Source of the DNA: Nocardia sp. NBC_01730
GTDB lineage: Bacteria; Actinomycetota; Actinomycetes; Mycobacteriales; Mycobacteriaceae
Reading direction: 5' to 3'
Length of the DNA stretch: 64,000 bases
Assembly: GCF_035920445.1 (NCBI RefSeq)
Contig: NZ_CP109162.1
Span: forward strand, 1,984,001 to 2,048,000
Within the stretch, counting starts at the first letter, position 1; every line of letters begins with the position of its first letter. Of the stretch, positions 12,301-24,300 are shown one piece after another. The notes beneath the pieces are model-generated. The model had not been told where the DNA came from and did not search any database. It worked only from the letters and a program-made list of their open reading frames with translations. The position numbers and the translations under genes were made by a program.

Positions 12301-15300
12301 GGGTGCGGTATTCGATGCGCACGGAGCCGTCGTCGGCGACGCGGCGCACCAGCCAGAACGGGCTGCTGCCTGCGGGGTCGAGCACGGCCACGCCCACCCC
12401 GTCACCGCTGCCGGGCACCATGTCGTCCAACTGCGCACCCCAGGCATCCAGCCGAGCTGCTGCCTCGGCTGCCCCGGACAGCTCCTGGGCCCGGTACCCG
12501 CCCAGCGCCCATTCCACATCGCTGAGCAGCACCGCGCTCGACTCGGAATACAGCTTCGACAATTCGACATCGATCTCGACCAAGCGCTCGCGCACCTCGA
12601 CGGTCCGTGTCATGCCGGCACGGACGAAATCGGTCAACAGCCGCTCCAGATACGCCGAATCCTCCTTGCCCAACTCCAATTCCGCTTGTGCCATGCGCAA
12701 GCTCAGGTCGACGACCCGGTCGAACAGCTTCTGATCGGTGCGGACTTCGCTGCGGTGCCGGGACCGAAGTTCGGCCATCCGCGGCGCGATCGCCTCGATA
12801 TCGGGTCGGTTGTGCGAAGAGGCCAGCACCGCGAACACCTGGTACACCTTGCCGAGCAACTCGCCGGAACGCGCCAGCGGCGCCAGGGTGTTCTCCACCG
12901 TCGCCGCATCCGGGTTCGCCGTGATCGCCTCGATCTCCTTGCGACGCAAGAAAATCGCATACTCCATGGCAGCAAGAAGATCCGCGCCGACGATCCGGTC
13001 CAGCCTCGGCACCGAATGCGGCTGCCAGGTTCCGTCCCCCTGGAACAGCGCCATGGCCGCAGGTGGGTCGGTCACCATCAGTTCCAGCGGCTCGAGCCTT
13101 GCCCTGCCTGCCGTATCCGGACTACCCGCGTCGCCGCGGTGGGCGGTGGTCGCGGTGTCGGCCCACGGGTCGTCTCCGCGCATGTAGTCCTTGACCTTGC
13201 TCGGTGGCAAAGCCCGCACCACCCGGATTGCGTAGAAGGCCACCGCATGCTGCATCCCCCCCGGAGTCCATGCACCTGGACTCCACTTTTTCACCTCGAG
13301 GAGCTCTTCGGTCATCCCCTCGTCCAGATAGTGGGTGAACAGATCGCGTTGTTCCGCGTCCAGCCACACCGACATGGCTGCGCGCACCTCGTCGGGATCG
13401 CGATCCCACAGCCTGCGCACCAACGCCAGCGCCTCGGGTCCGGACATCCGTCCCGCGCCGACTTCGAAAGCAGGCAAGTCGTCCGGCAACGCCGCATCGG
13501 CCCACCGCTGCATCAGATGACTGTCGACGCCGTCCGGCAGCGGAGCGAGCGACGCCCCGAGGACGACAGCCATTGCCCGGACCCCCGACCGCTGGATTCG
13601 GCGCACTTCCAACGCGGTCAGGCCGAACTCGGCAGCAAGCTCCTCGATCGACCGAGCCCCGACGCCGTGCAGCCTGGTCAGCACGGTCCGCGGGATCTCG
13701 TCGAGCAGACCGACCGCAGCATGGAATTCCCGGTCGGTCACCGCCGACAATGCCGCCCGTTCCCGCTCGTCGAAGACATCTTCCAGGAGCGAATTCCGGA
13801 ACCGCGCCTCCCGATGCGGCTGGAGGCGCTCGGCCAGAGTGTCCCAGTACCTCGAGCGGAACCAGTCTCCGACCCTGGGTCCATCCGGCGCTGTCAAGAC
13901 GACAGCGCGTATCCATGCACGAATCTCGGCATGGATTTCCGCCGCCACCCCGGTATCCGGTGCGACCTCCTCGACACGGCCAGTCAGCTCGGGGAGCAGG
14001 TGATGCCACAACGCGTCGAACGCCGCCGGGTCGCGCTGCGCCGCTCGCACCAACGCATCGAGCTCGTCTTCGTTCGGGCTGCGCCCGAACATCACCTCCA
14101 TCGGCAACCGTCGACCCTGATCACCGATGGCCACCAGCTCGCCTTCGAGTGCCACCGCACCCCAAACGCGGCTGGGCTCAACATGATCCAGATCCCACTG
14201 CGCGAAATCGGTGCCCTCGTCATCCGCCCCGTCCAAAACCACCACCCGGCCGCCGCGGTTCTCCAACACCACCACATGCCCCATCGCGGAACCGTCGTAC
14301 TCCTCCAACAACAACGCGGTGGCGCCATCCCCAGCATCGAGCACCGCCCGGGCAAGCGCGGCACGATCATCGAATCCACCCGGACGGACATCATGCAGCG
14401 CTGCGGTGATCCGGGCACCGGAGACACCGTTCGGGCCGACCGGCCCCAACTCCGACAGGTCCACCAGATCCGTCCACCCGTGATCACGCACCAACCGGCC
14501 CAACGCCACCTCGGCACAGTCGTTGACGTGCCCCGGATCGTCGTGCGGCACCCACGGTTGCACGGGGTCGGGAATCGAGGCCGACTCGGCCGTCGGCAGC
14601 AGATCCGCTGGCGTGGCGAGCAACGTGCCGGTCGCTGGTTCCCCCGCAGGCCCGGTCTGCTCCGCACCGTAGTTCTCCCGCTCGATCGCGACGGCGGCAA
14701 TGACAATGCCGTCGCGAACAACGAACCGGCCGTGCAGGATCCGCGGCAGCGGGGGGCCACCGTCGGCGGAGAAGCGGTAGTCCACCAATAGCTCCGCGGT
14801 GAAGGTGCGTGTCTTCGGGTCGACGGTGATGTGGGTGTCGGCCATCGAAAGGTCGCGTTCGGTCACCGTGAACCAGGCTTCGGACACACTCGCCTGGGCC
14901 GAGCTCAGCACTCTGTTCCAGTGGATGCCGTCCCCGGTGTCCACCTCCCGAAGCCAGGCCTGTTCCTCGGGGCGGAAAAGCTGCTCCTGCTCTGCTGCCG
15001 ACGTGTGCGGCTGAGCGTCCACCGCGACCGCGCGGAACCGATCGGTCGCAGCCACCGCCAAGTCATAGCCGCGGGCATGGGTGATACTTCCGCTCGTGCC
15101 CGCCGGCCACTGTGGCAGGTCTCGCGGCCCCGAAGCTGTCTGCACTCTTCGCCGCAGGATAGGGAGTTCCGGCAGGCCGAGCTTGTTCAGCGCGCGCCGA
15201 GCACAGGTATGCCCGTTGACGACGTCTTGGTCGGATATGCCAGATTCTGCGAAGATCTCCGCCGCAACCACCCCGGCGGGCAGGGCGAGACCGTCGGCCA

Positions 15301-18300
15301 GCATGCCTGCCAGACCCGGCGGTTCGACGATCCCGTCCGGTGTTACGACCACCACGCCTTTCCGTTCCGGTGTATACCCCAGCAGTTCCAACTCGGCATC
15401 GACTCGAGCCTCCTGCGGCGTCGAACGATCTGGCTTGTCGATGATCCGGTCCAGCACCCGGCGGGTGATCCCGACTGCAGCAGCAATATCCGCCTTGGTC
15501 ACCCGGCGATATGTTCCCCGGTTCAGATACCGCATCACCAGCTCCGGGGATAGTTCCCCGAGCACCGTCAACGCCATCCTGCCCAGTTCCTCATGCAGCG
15601 AATGCGCTGTGATACCAGCCGATTCGGCGGTCGCCTTCATGGAAAGTCCGCGCACGAAGTAGGGCTCGGCACGACCCCACTGGTTCCGGGTCAATCTGGC
15701 GCGGTGCGGCGTCACCACGTCCGAACGGCTCTGGATCGCCTCGAGCAGCAGCAGCGCCTGCTCCTCGCTCAACACCACACCAGTGGACAGCGTCAGCGCC
15801 AACTGAGGTCCGAGCCGCTGCTGCGCGCCGGCGACCTGCCCGAAGGACATGTCGAGTCGTTCCGCCACGGTGGCGTTGGGCAGTTCTTCCACGAATAGCA
15901 GCCGAGCGCTCTTCCGATGCCGCTCGGGCAGCAGTTCGACCGCGGCCAGCCGGTCCGCAGACGATGCTGCCAGGACTGTCCGAGTCGCCCGGCCCCGGTG
16001 CGGACCGCCTGCATTCGCACCGGCCTCGACGGCCGGGACCGGGGAATGTCCGTGCGCCCGACCGACTACCACGCCTTGCCGGCCCGGGCGCCATCCGAGC
16101 CGGTGAGCCTCGGCCCATACCAGATCAGCGGTGTCGGGATCCGCGGAGCGGCCATTGAGCACATCCCAGGCCGGATGATCGCTCACCCCGGCCGCTGCGG
16201 CCACATCGTCCACGGTGAGCCTGTGCAGCGACCCCTGGCTCAGATACCGCGCCACCAACTCCTCCGGGAGCCAGCGCATCAGGGTCTGAGCCATGCGATA
16301 GACGTTGACGTACGCCGCATCCGGTGAGCATGCTCGGCGCCGGGCGATTTCGGCCACCGTGTTGTCGTCCATCAGGTATTGCTCGAAGAACTCCTGCTGT
16401 CGCGGCGGCAAATACGCGTACATCTGCCGCAGCACCGCGGCGTCGTATCGATAGACCGCCTCCACCAAGGCCAGCGCGGCACTGTCGGATGCACCACCCC
16501 GCAGATACCGATGCTGCAGACCCGGCGACAGTCCCGAAATCACCGTGGTGGCAATCCGATATACCCGGGTCAAGACCGTGCCGAGCTTCTCTCCGGTGGC
16601 GGCTGCGATATCCGCAGCTGATTGCCCGGCTTCGAAATGCCGGCGGTAACACTCGGCTTCCTCGTCGGTCAGCAAACCCAGATGCGGTGTCAACTCCTGC
16701 GGGTCGTGTCGCACCACCCGGCGCAACATTGCCGCCGCCTCACCTGGGAGCAGCGACCTGCGTCTGGGCAACAGAGCCGCGAGCCCTCCGGCAATCACTT
16801 TCTTTCGCGCACCGATCGTTGTTTCGGCGCACCTGTAATGCTGCGCCAATTCGGCCTGCGGCACCTTGTCCACGAACAGCCGCCGCGCAAGCAGCCGCTG
16901 TGCGCGCGGCAGCTGCGGTATCAACTGTTGCAACTCGGTTCGGCTCACCGACTCGACAATCCTGTCGGGCTCGACAATCCCGGCGGCGGTGTCCTTGCAT
17001 TCAGCGGGCGACACCACCGGGGCGGCAATGCCCGGAGCGGGCAGGGTTTTCTCCAGGGGTGGCAGCACGTCGAGTTCGTGCACCAGCTGCCGGACCCCGC
17101 CCTCCAGCAAAGGCGAGACCAGCGCCGGGTCGATGCCGAGCGACGAGGCAACCTCGCGCGGTGAGCGAGGCTTGCCCAGAAACAACGCCGTCAGCACTAA
17201 CCGGTGCCGGTGCCCGAGCCTCCGGAAGGCCCACCGGAAGGTTCGGTCATCGGCCGTGGACAAGGTTTCCCGCTGTTCCGGTTGCCGAGTCACTTGCTCG
17301 AGCTCCCACCGGAACCGGGTGTGCCGCACGAATGCCTCTCGCTCCTCCAGCAGCTCGTAGAGCGCGTCGAGGAATGCTCCCGGCCGCCGTTCCGCGGGGA
17401 CCGAGTCGAAAGCAGCGCGGACCCTTTCGCCCACCGCAGCGGTAATGGTGTCGGCTGCCGCCGGACGCCGCAGCCGCGCCAGCGCGCGCCGGTGCACTTC
17501 CGGGCGGTATTGCTGCCACAGCGCGTCGAACTCCGTATCCCTCGGACCATCGACGGAGTCCTCCGGGCGGTGACCGACCCACTCCGCGATGTTCACGCCC
17601 GCCGCAAGTGTTTCGAGTCGTTTTCGCAACCGGTCGAAGGCCGTCGGATCTGTTCGGGCATTCGCTGCAAACCCGCGCAGCCGCGCATCGTCACCGCTGT
17701 GGTCCACCGGCCTCGGATCCCGGCCGAACGTCCGATCGTCCGGCAGCGGCGAGTCCGGGTCGCCCAGACGCGGCACGATCCCACGCCCGTTCTCGACCAC
17801 CGTCGCCCACACCTGCGTCGACTCCAGACGATCCAGATCCGCAACCCAAGTCTCGAAGTCGACACCCTCCTGCCCCGGTCGGACCACCACGACCCGACCA
17901 CCACCGCGGTGCACCAACAACACCGCATGGCCCATGCCGGACTCGCCGTACACCTCGAACATCGCCGCCGCCGCACCGGCCTTCTGCCCCACCAACGCCG
18001 CCACCACCGCAGCCCTATCCGCAAACTCCGCCGGCTCGACAGGCAAGGCCCTGTTGATCCGACCACCCGACGTCCCCTCGAGCCCCGCCTCGCCCAGCAC
18101 CTCCCAGTTCACCAGCTCGGTCCGGGTCTCGGCTTCCAAGCCCGCCAGCGTCACCTGGACACAATCATTGACATGCCCGGGGTCTTCGTGCGATATCCAG
18201 TCCTGCGGCCGAGGTGTGGTCGCATTCAGAGTGGACTCCGCGCGAGCCGCCCGTCTATCGAGCGGCGAGCCGGCCGAGGCTGACCGCGCCGGTCGCTCGG

Positions 18301-21300
18301 TCCCGTCTTGCCGGGGCTCATCGGAACGCGGTTCGCCGTCCGTGTCGGCATCTTCGCCAGGGCGGACGAAGGCCGTTCGGACCCGCGCGCTGATTTCCGT
18401 CATCAGCTGCCTGACGTCGTCCACTGCAAGACCCAGCTCTGTGCTCACCTCCTCCGGCGGCCAGCGTTCGGCATAAGCCAGCACCGCGACATGCACGGCA
18501 AGGTCTGGGTCCGGTAGGTCCGACAGCGACTGTCGCAGTCGCCGCGCGAAGTCGGGATCCGTGAGCAGTGGCTCGGGCTGTTCGCTCGCATCGGCTGGAT
18601 GTGATTCGGGTTCGTCGCCGATCGGCGATTCGGACGCGTCGGCAGCAGCTCTTCTCCGACGGGATCCGTACTCGAGGCCCGTCGGCTCCATCGAAATTTC
18701 TCGATCACCGAGCCACTCACGCGCCTCGGTGATCTTGGTGGGTTCGATCCCCAGTTCCAGAGCCATCTCGGCATCGTCGGGCGTCGCGCCGGTTTCCGCG
18801 CGACGTGCGGTGATGTATTGATCGACCGCGCTGATTACCCGCCGTAGTCCATGACTCACGCCCGGATACCGCTTCTCGAAGTGTGCCCGGCGTATAGCAT
18901 GGCGCGCCGACGCGCGAGCGGCGGCCGGGAAATTTCCTGGAGGGACGAAGTTGAGGATCGCGGTCATAATTCCCAAGGCGGCCTCTTGCTCGTTTTCCCG
19001 CCACTTTCCGTCCGGTGCCCTCCAGTGGCGCGATTCTGCTGTGGCGATCCACGCGTATTTTTCGAAGATCTCGTTGAGGAGCCTCGACTCCTCGGGCGAC
19101 CTCGGGCGTGTGGCGATCAGGTCACAGAACAAGCGGGTGTCGACCTCATCCGCCGCCTCGGCATCGGATCGGCGATAGTGCCGATGCAGCACCGCCATCA
19201 GTACGTTGTTGGAGAAACCCAGGGCGTCTCGAAGCTCCCGAAGGGAGCGCAACCTTGGTTTCTTGTGAGTCTCTGCGTGTTCGACCCAACCCATCGTCTT
19301 TTCGGCACGTTCGGCGAACTCCACCAGTGTCATGCCGTTGTCCAGTCGAATTGCCCTGATCCAGTCATAGACCGATTCATACTCGTCCGGCGGCGGGACG
19401 ACTATCTCGCGGTCCGGCTCGACATGATCGGCGAGATACTGTGCCGGGACGCCCGTTTCCTCGGCAAATTGCTCCCATCGGCTAGTCCGGGAAGGGGTGG
19501 TGAGATAAAAGCGTCGCAATACCCCAGCCAATACCTCGTCCGGAACCGAGACATTCCGCAAGCTTCGTAGAAACGCGGTGCCGGGTGTGATGCGACCCTC
19601 CACCGCTCGAATCATCGACTGCGAAGTATCGAGGCTCGCGGAAAATTCCCGCTGAGACATTCTACGATACAATCGCACAGCCCTCACCCAGTCGTGCACG
19701 GATTCATATTCATCGGGGTCGGGAATTTCCTCCCTGTCCGGATTCATGCGATATCCGTATCCCCACGCCGCAGCCAGGTCGTTCCACGGCCCGGCACGGC
19801 GCAGGACACGATCGTAGAACTTGAGCAGGACGAGTTCGTCGATAGTCGCTCTCGTTCCGTTTTCCTGACCCCGTATCGTGGAATCCGAAATGCCGACGAT
19901 ACCTCGCAGCCCTGTTCCGTTCAGGCGCCGGAAGTATCGCAAATACTCACCGAACGAATCAGCAGCATACGGGCTCGGGAACAGAAGGGATTCTCTCGGC
20001 AGGTAAGGGAAGCACTCGGCAATCTCGTTATAGGTCACGTGGTGGCTGAGCCGGATCTCCGCCAGCACGGACTCGATCACATTCTTTCGAGGAAGAACCT
20101 TGCCCAACTCCCAGCGGGCGACATCGACGTGGTTTTTGCCGACATGTTCAGCGAACGCGGTTTGAGGCAATCCTTCGGAATTTCGCAAGAATCGGATGTA
20201 CTGTCCGATGTGGTCATAGCCTTCCGGGTAGGCGGCGGCGCCGTCTCTCGTCAGTAGTGCCGGGTACAGTCGGGCGGCATCGGTGTAGGTGCGCCGGGCA
20301 TCGGGGACCCTACGCAGCAGCGCTCGGACCGAACGCGCATCCAGTTGGCCGTGTCCGCGCTCGGCTGCTTCCCATGTTCCGGGCGGCGCGGCCACGAACT
20401 CGTCCATCCGATCGGACGTGACGCCAAGGAACCGGCGGACCTCCGCCAGCCAGACCGGCGCGTCGTCATCACGCGGTGCAGGGAAGGGCCCGGTCGGCGC
20501 GGCTTCGATCCGCGCCGCCTCCAGCCCAGCACCCGCCAGCCATCGATCCACCTGGGAGATTTCCAGATGATGCATGTCGATGTAATCGGTGAGGCTTTGA
20601 CCAGGCCCGCAGTCGTCAGCCGATCGCCCACAGCACCACTCCAGAAATCGCTTCTCTTCCACAGATTTCGGAGCCGGTTCCGCTCCGGTTGTCGAGGCAG
20701 TCTCGGTGAAGGCTCCTTCTCCTGGATCGTCACCGCTGTGGTCCACCGGCCTCGGATCCCGGCCGAACGTCCGATCGCCCGGCAGCGGGGAATCCCCGTC
20801 GCCCAGACCCCGAACAATCTCGCCGTTCTCGACCACCGTCGCCCACACCTGCGTCGGCTCCAGACGATCCAGATCCGCAACCCAAGTCTCGAAGTCGACA
20901 CCCTCCTGCCCCGGTCGGACCACCACGACCCGACCACCACCGCAGTGCACCAACAACACCGCATGGCCCATGCCGGACTCGCCGTACACCTCGAACATCG
21001 CCGCCGCCGCACCGGCCTTCTGCCCCACCAACGCCGCCACCACCGCAGCCCTATCCGCAAACTCCGCCGGCTCGACAGGCAAGGCCCTGTTGATCCGACC
21101 ACCCGACGTCCCCTCGAGCCCCGCCTCGCCCAGCACCTCCCAGTTCACCAGCTCGGTCCGGGTCTCGGCTTCCAAGCCCGCCAGCGTCACCTGGACACAA
21201 TCATTGACATGCCCCTCCGCACCATGTGGAATCCATGGCTCCGGGCGGTCGACGGTGCCGTCGCCCGGGGTATCAGCTGCCGCTGGCTCGGCCCGTTCGG

Positions 21301-24300
21301 TGGCGCGGATTTCGCCGGCGATCCCGGTGACTCGAGCAACCTGTGCGGTCAGCCGGCGAATCTCACCGACGGACCCCACACCTTGCTCGAGTTCCGCGTG
21401 GGCATGCTGCAACGCCGCCTCGGCCACACCGATCTGCCCGGAACGGGCCCGCAACGCATCTGCTTCGACGAGCTGCCGAGAGATGCCGCGCATCAATTGC
21501 CAATAGAACTCGAAGTTCCGCAGCTCTTGTCGCCGCCAGATATCCGGCTCCGTTTGGCTGTAACGGGTCATCGCGTCGTTCAGCACGCGCAATTCCTGCT
21601 CGTCGGGCATTGCCGACAGCGACACACCGAGCGGCTCGGCCAATGCCGCACGCGCCTCGGCGTACTGCTGCTCCCACCACTCCCGCATCGGGGATCCTGC
21701 CTGCAGCAGCTGCGTCACATTCACCGGAAACTCCCGGGCGTCCAGCGCGGTGCGGATGTCCCGGTGAAGCTCGGCGACCCGTTCGTCGGTCACATCGCGC
21801 AGCACGGCCAGCCGGGCGAGTTGCTCGGCCACCGCTGTCTGCGCTGCCGCGGCGACCGCAGCGGCTTCGCGTTGCGCAATGCGGGCGGCGGTTTCCACGG
21901 TCAGCGCGGTGTCGACTTCGTGCTCCAGCTGCCCGACCCGGACCGTCAGCCGCTGTCGCAGCGCCACCGCATCGACCAATTCACCGAGCACCAGCACCTG
22001 CTCGACGGTCCGGTGCAGCTCCGGGTCTGCGGATCGATCGAGCAACTGTCCCAGCTGCTCCGAGGTCAGTTCGTCGACGGTGGCCGCAAGGTCGGGGTTT
22101 TCGGCTGCGTGCAGCAGCCGGGCCAGTTCGCCGCGGGTTTCGTCGAGCCTGCCCTGGACCTGGTCGGGTGTACGCGCAGCTGTATGCGCAGCGAACGCGG
22201 TCCGCCACGTCTCGTCGGAGCCGGCAAGTTCTTCGTAGACTTCGATCAGGCCGTGGATGTGCGTCGAGACCTCGTGGCGGTGTTTCTCGACGCCATACAT
22301 CCGCCCCAGCAGGGCGTCGACTTCCGCGAGCTGCGCGAAGACCGGGCTGCCGTATAGGGCTTCGGTTTTCAGCGTGTCGATGCGGCGCAGCCGAGCGTCG
22401 GCGGCGACGAAGCGGGTCAGCACGGCCAGCACCCGGTCGTATTCGCGCAGCCGCTGCACCGCTGCGGCGCCGCGGTGAGCGGCGGGCAGGCGGTGCAGCG
22501 CGGCAGGGGCGAACCGTGTTCGTGCCAACCCGGTCCGGGTGACGAGTTCGGTGACCAGGCCGGCGCGCTCTTGGCGCAGTCGGGCCAGTTCCGCCGCACC
22601 CAAGGTGCCGGTGTCGACCCGGATCTCGAAGAGCCGGGACAGCTCGACGATCTCCTGGCGGCTGGTCCCGGTGTCGAGCAGTGTCTCGTACCGTAGCCGG
22701 GCCAGATTGTCGCCCAGAACTTCACCGATGCCGTCGAGCGGCGGGCGGTACGGATCAGTCAGCTGGTCCAGCAGCCCGTCCATTTCGCCGGCGTTGGACA
22801 CCATCGAATCGGTGTTCTCGAAGAACTCGAGCAACACCGGCAGGCCTTCCAGCTTGTCCGCCAGATCGGTCAGCGTCTGCGCCCGCTGCCGTTCGGCCAC
22901 CACCTTGTGCGCCAGCTCCGGGTACGCCTGCATCGCCTGCGCCGGCTCCGGGTCGACCGCTGACTCCTGTGCCACCTCCCGGGCCCGGGCAACGAGTTCG
23001 GCGGTCCCGACAGTCTCCGGGAGATCGAGCAACATCAGCAACCGTCTGGCAATCTCATTGCCCAACAGCCGCAGGTGCTGCCGGTTGATCTGCACCCCGT
23101 CCCAGGGTGCGGTCTCGATGTCCACCTGGTAATCAGCCGGGTCGATCACCCGCTCTCCCACCCGCGGCAGCTCCAGCGAGGTCCCCATACGCCACCGGAT
23201 CGCCCTGGCGAAACCGCCGAGCGGAGCCGCAGCCCTGGCCCACTGCGCCAGTTCATCGGCCGACCCCACGCCACGCTCCAGATCCCGGTGCCTGCGCAGC
23301 AGGTCGAGTTCCAATGCCTCCAGGCGCTTGGACATACTGTCCAGACGCTCGGCGTGCAGCACGATCGCCATGGTCAGGTAGAACGTGTGCATCTGCGCGC
23401 CGCGGCGCCCGTCCGCACCGCCGCGGTCCCGCAGCTCCCGAATGCCCTTGCGCAGCAGAGCGTCGTCGACCTGTCGGTCATACGTCCACTCGAACCAGTC
23501 GAACCGCTCCTCCAGCTCCCGGCGGATGGCGTGGAGCCGGGACTGCCATTCCGTGTTAGGCAGCGACCCACCGCTCAGCAACTCCGAGGCCAGCGCAGTG
23601 ATGATGCCTTCGCGCAGCAGAGCGTCGTCGACCTGCTGCTCCTGTGTCCAGCCGAACCGCTCGGCCAACTCCTGGCGCAGCGCGTTCAGCCGGTCCGGCC
23701 ACTCCACGTCGCCCGGCGACACGCCGGCCAGCAGCTCCGAGGCCAACGCGGTGGTATCGGCATACTCCGCGCTGCGCGCGAGCCGCCGCTCGAGCGTGCG
23801 TGCCAACCACACCCGCCGCTCGTCGGCATCCCGGCGCGCAGTCCCCAAGTCCGCCAACAGCATCCGCACCGCCGCGGGGTCCGACCACGACCGTCCCGCC
23901 GGGTAGTGCCGACTCTCCGCAGGAAGCTCGGCATCGTCCGTCGGGTTCTGGTCTCCCCGACCTGCATCGTCACCTTCCGGTGGGTCGGAGTTCGATTCGT
24001 TCGCGCCGGGGTCCCGGCCGAAGGACCGGTCGTCGGCCAGCGGCGACTTCGGGTCGCCCAGATCCGGCACGATCCGGCCGTTCTCGACCACCACCGCCCA
24101 CAGCTGGGTCGGCTCCGGACGGTCCGCGGCCCAAGTGTCGAAGTCGATATCCGGCTGCCCCTTCCGGACCACCATGACCCGACCAGCGCCGACGTGTACG
24201 AATGTCGCCGCATGGCCCATGCCATGTTCGTCGTACACCTCGAAGATCGTCGCCGCGGCGCCGGCGTCGCGCCCGGCCAACTCGGCAACCACTGCCGCCC

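Larger units (their letters stand above)
12541..14613 (-). repeat. Direct repeat R1 copy b (2,073 bp)
   Basis: I find no difference by eye from 4027-6099 (offset 8,514 = 3 x 2,838), and the six-frame translations of the two blocks agree throughout. It encodes deamidase A4, a sigma-like domain, a connector and the first part of an M3 peptidase. On its N-terminal side is the decayed PPTase. On its C-terminal side the M3 sequence breaks off and joins a papain-like remnant. The length is divisible by three, so the frame survives. No transposase or terminal inverted repeats at the ends. Confidence 0.93.

Noticed and set aside
4027..14613. Repeat R1 as an insertion sequence or transposon
   Set aside because: No transposase, no terminal inverted repeats and no target-site duplication visible. 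It encodes in-frame protein modules and begins and ends inside domains or linkers.
11219..14791. Plus-strand open frame of 1,190 codons
   Set aside because: Antisense to deamidase, sigma and M3 modules. Part of it is duplicated only because it overlaps repeat R1. No recognisable domain.
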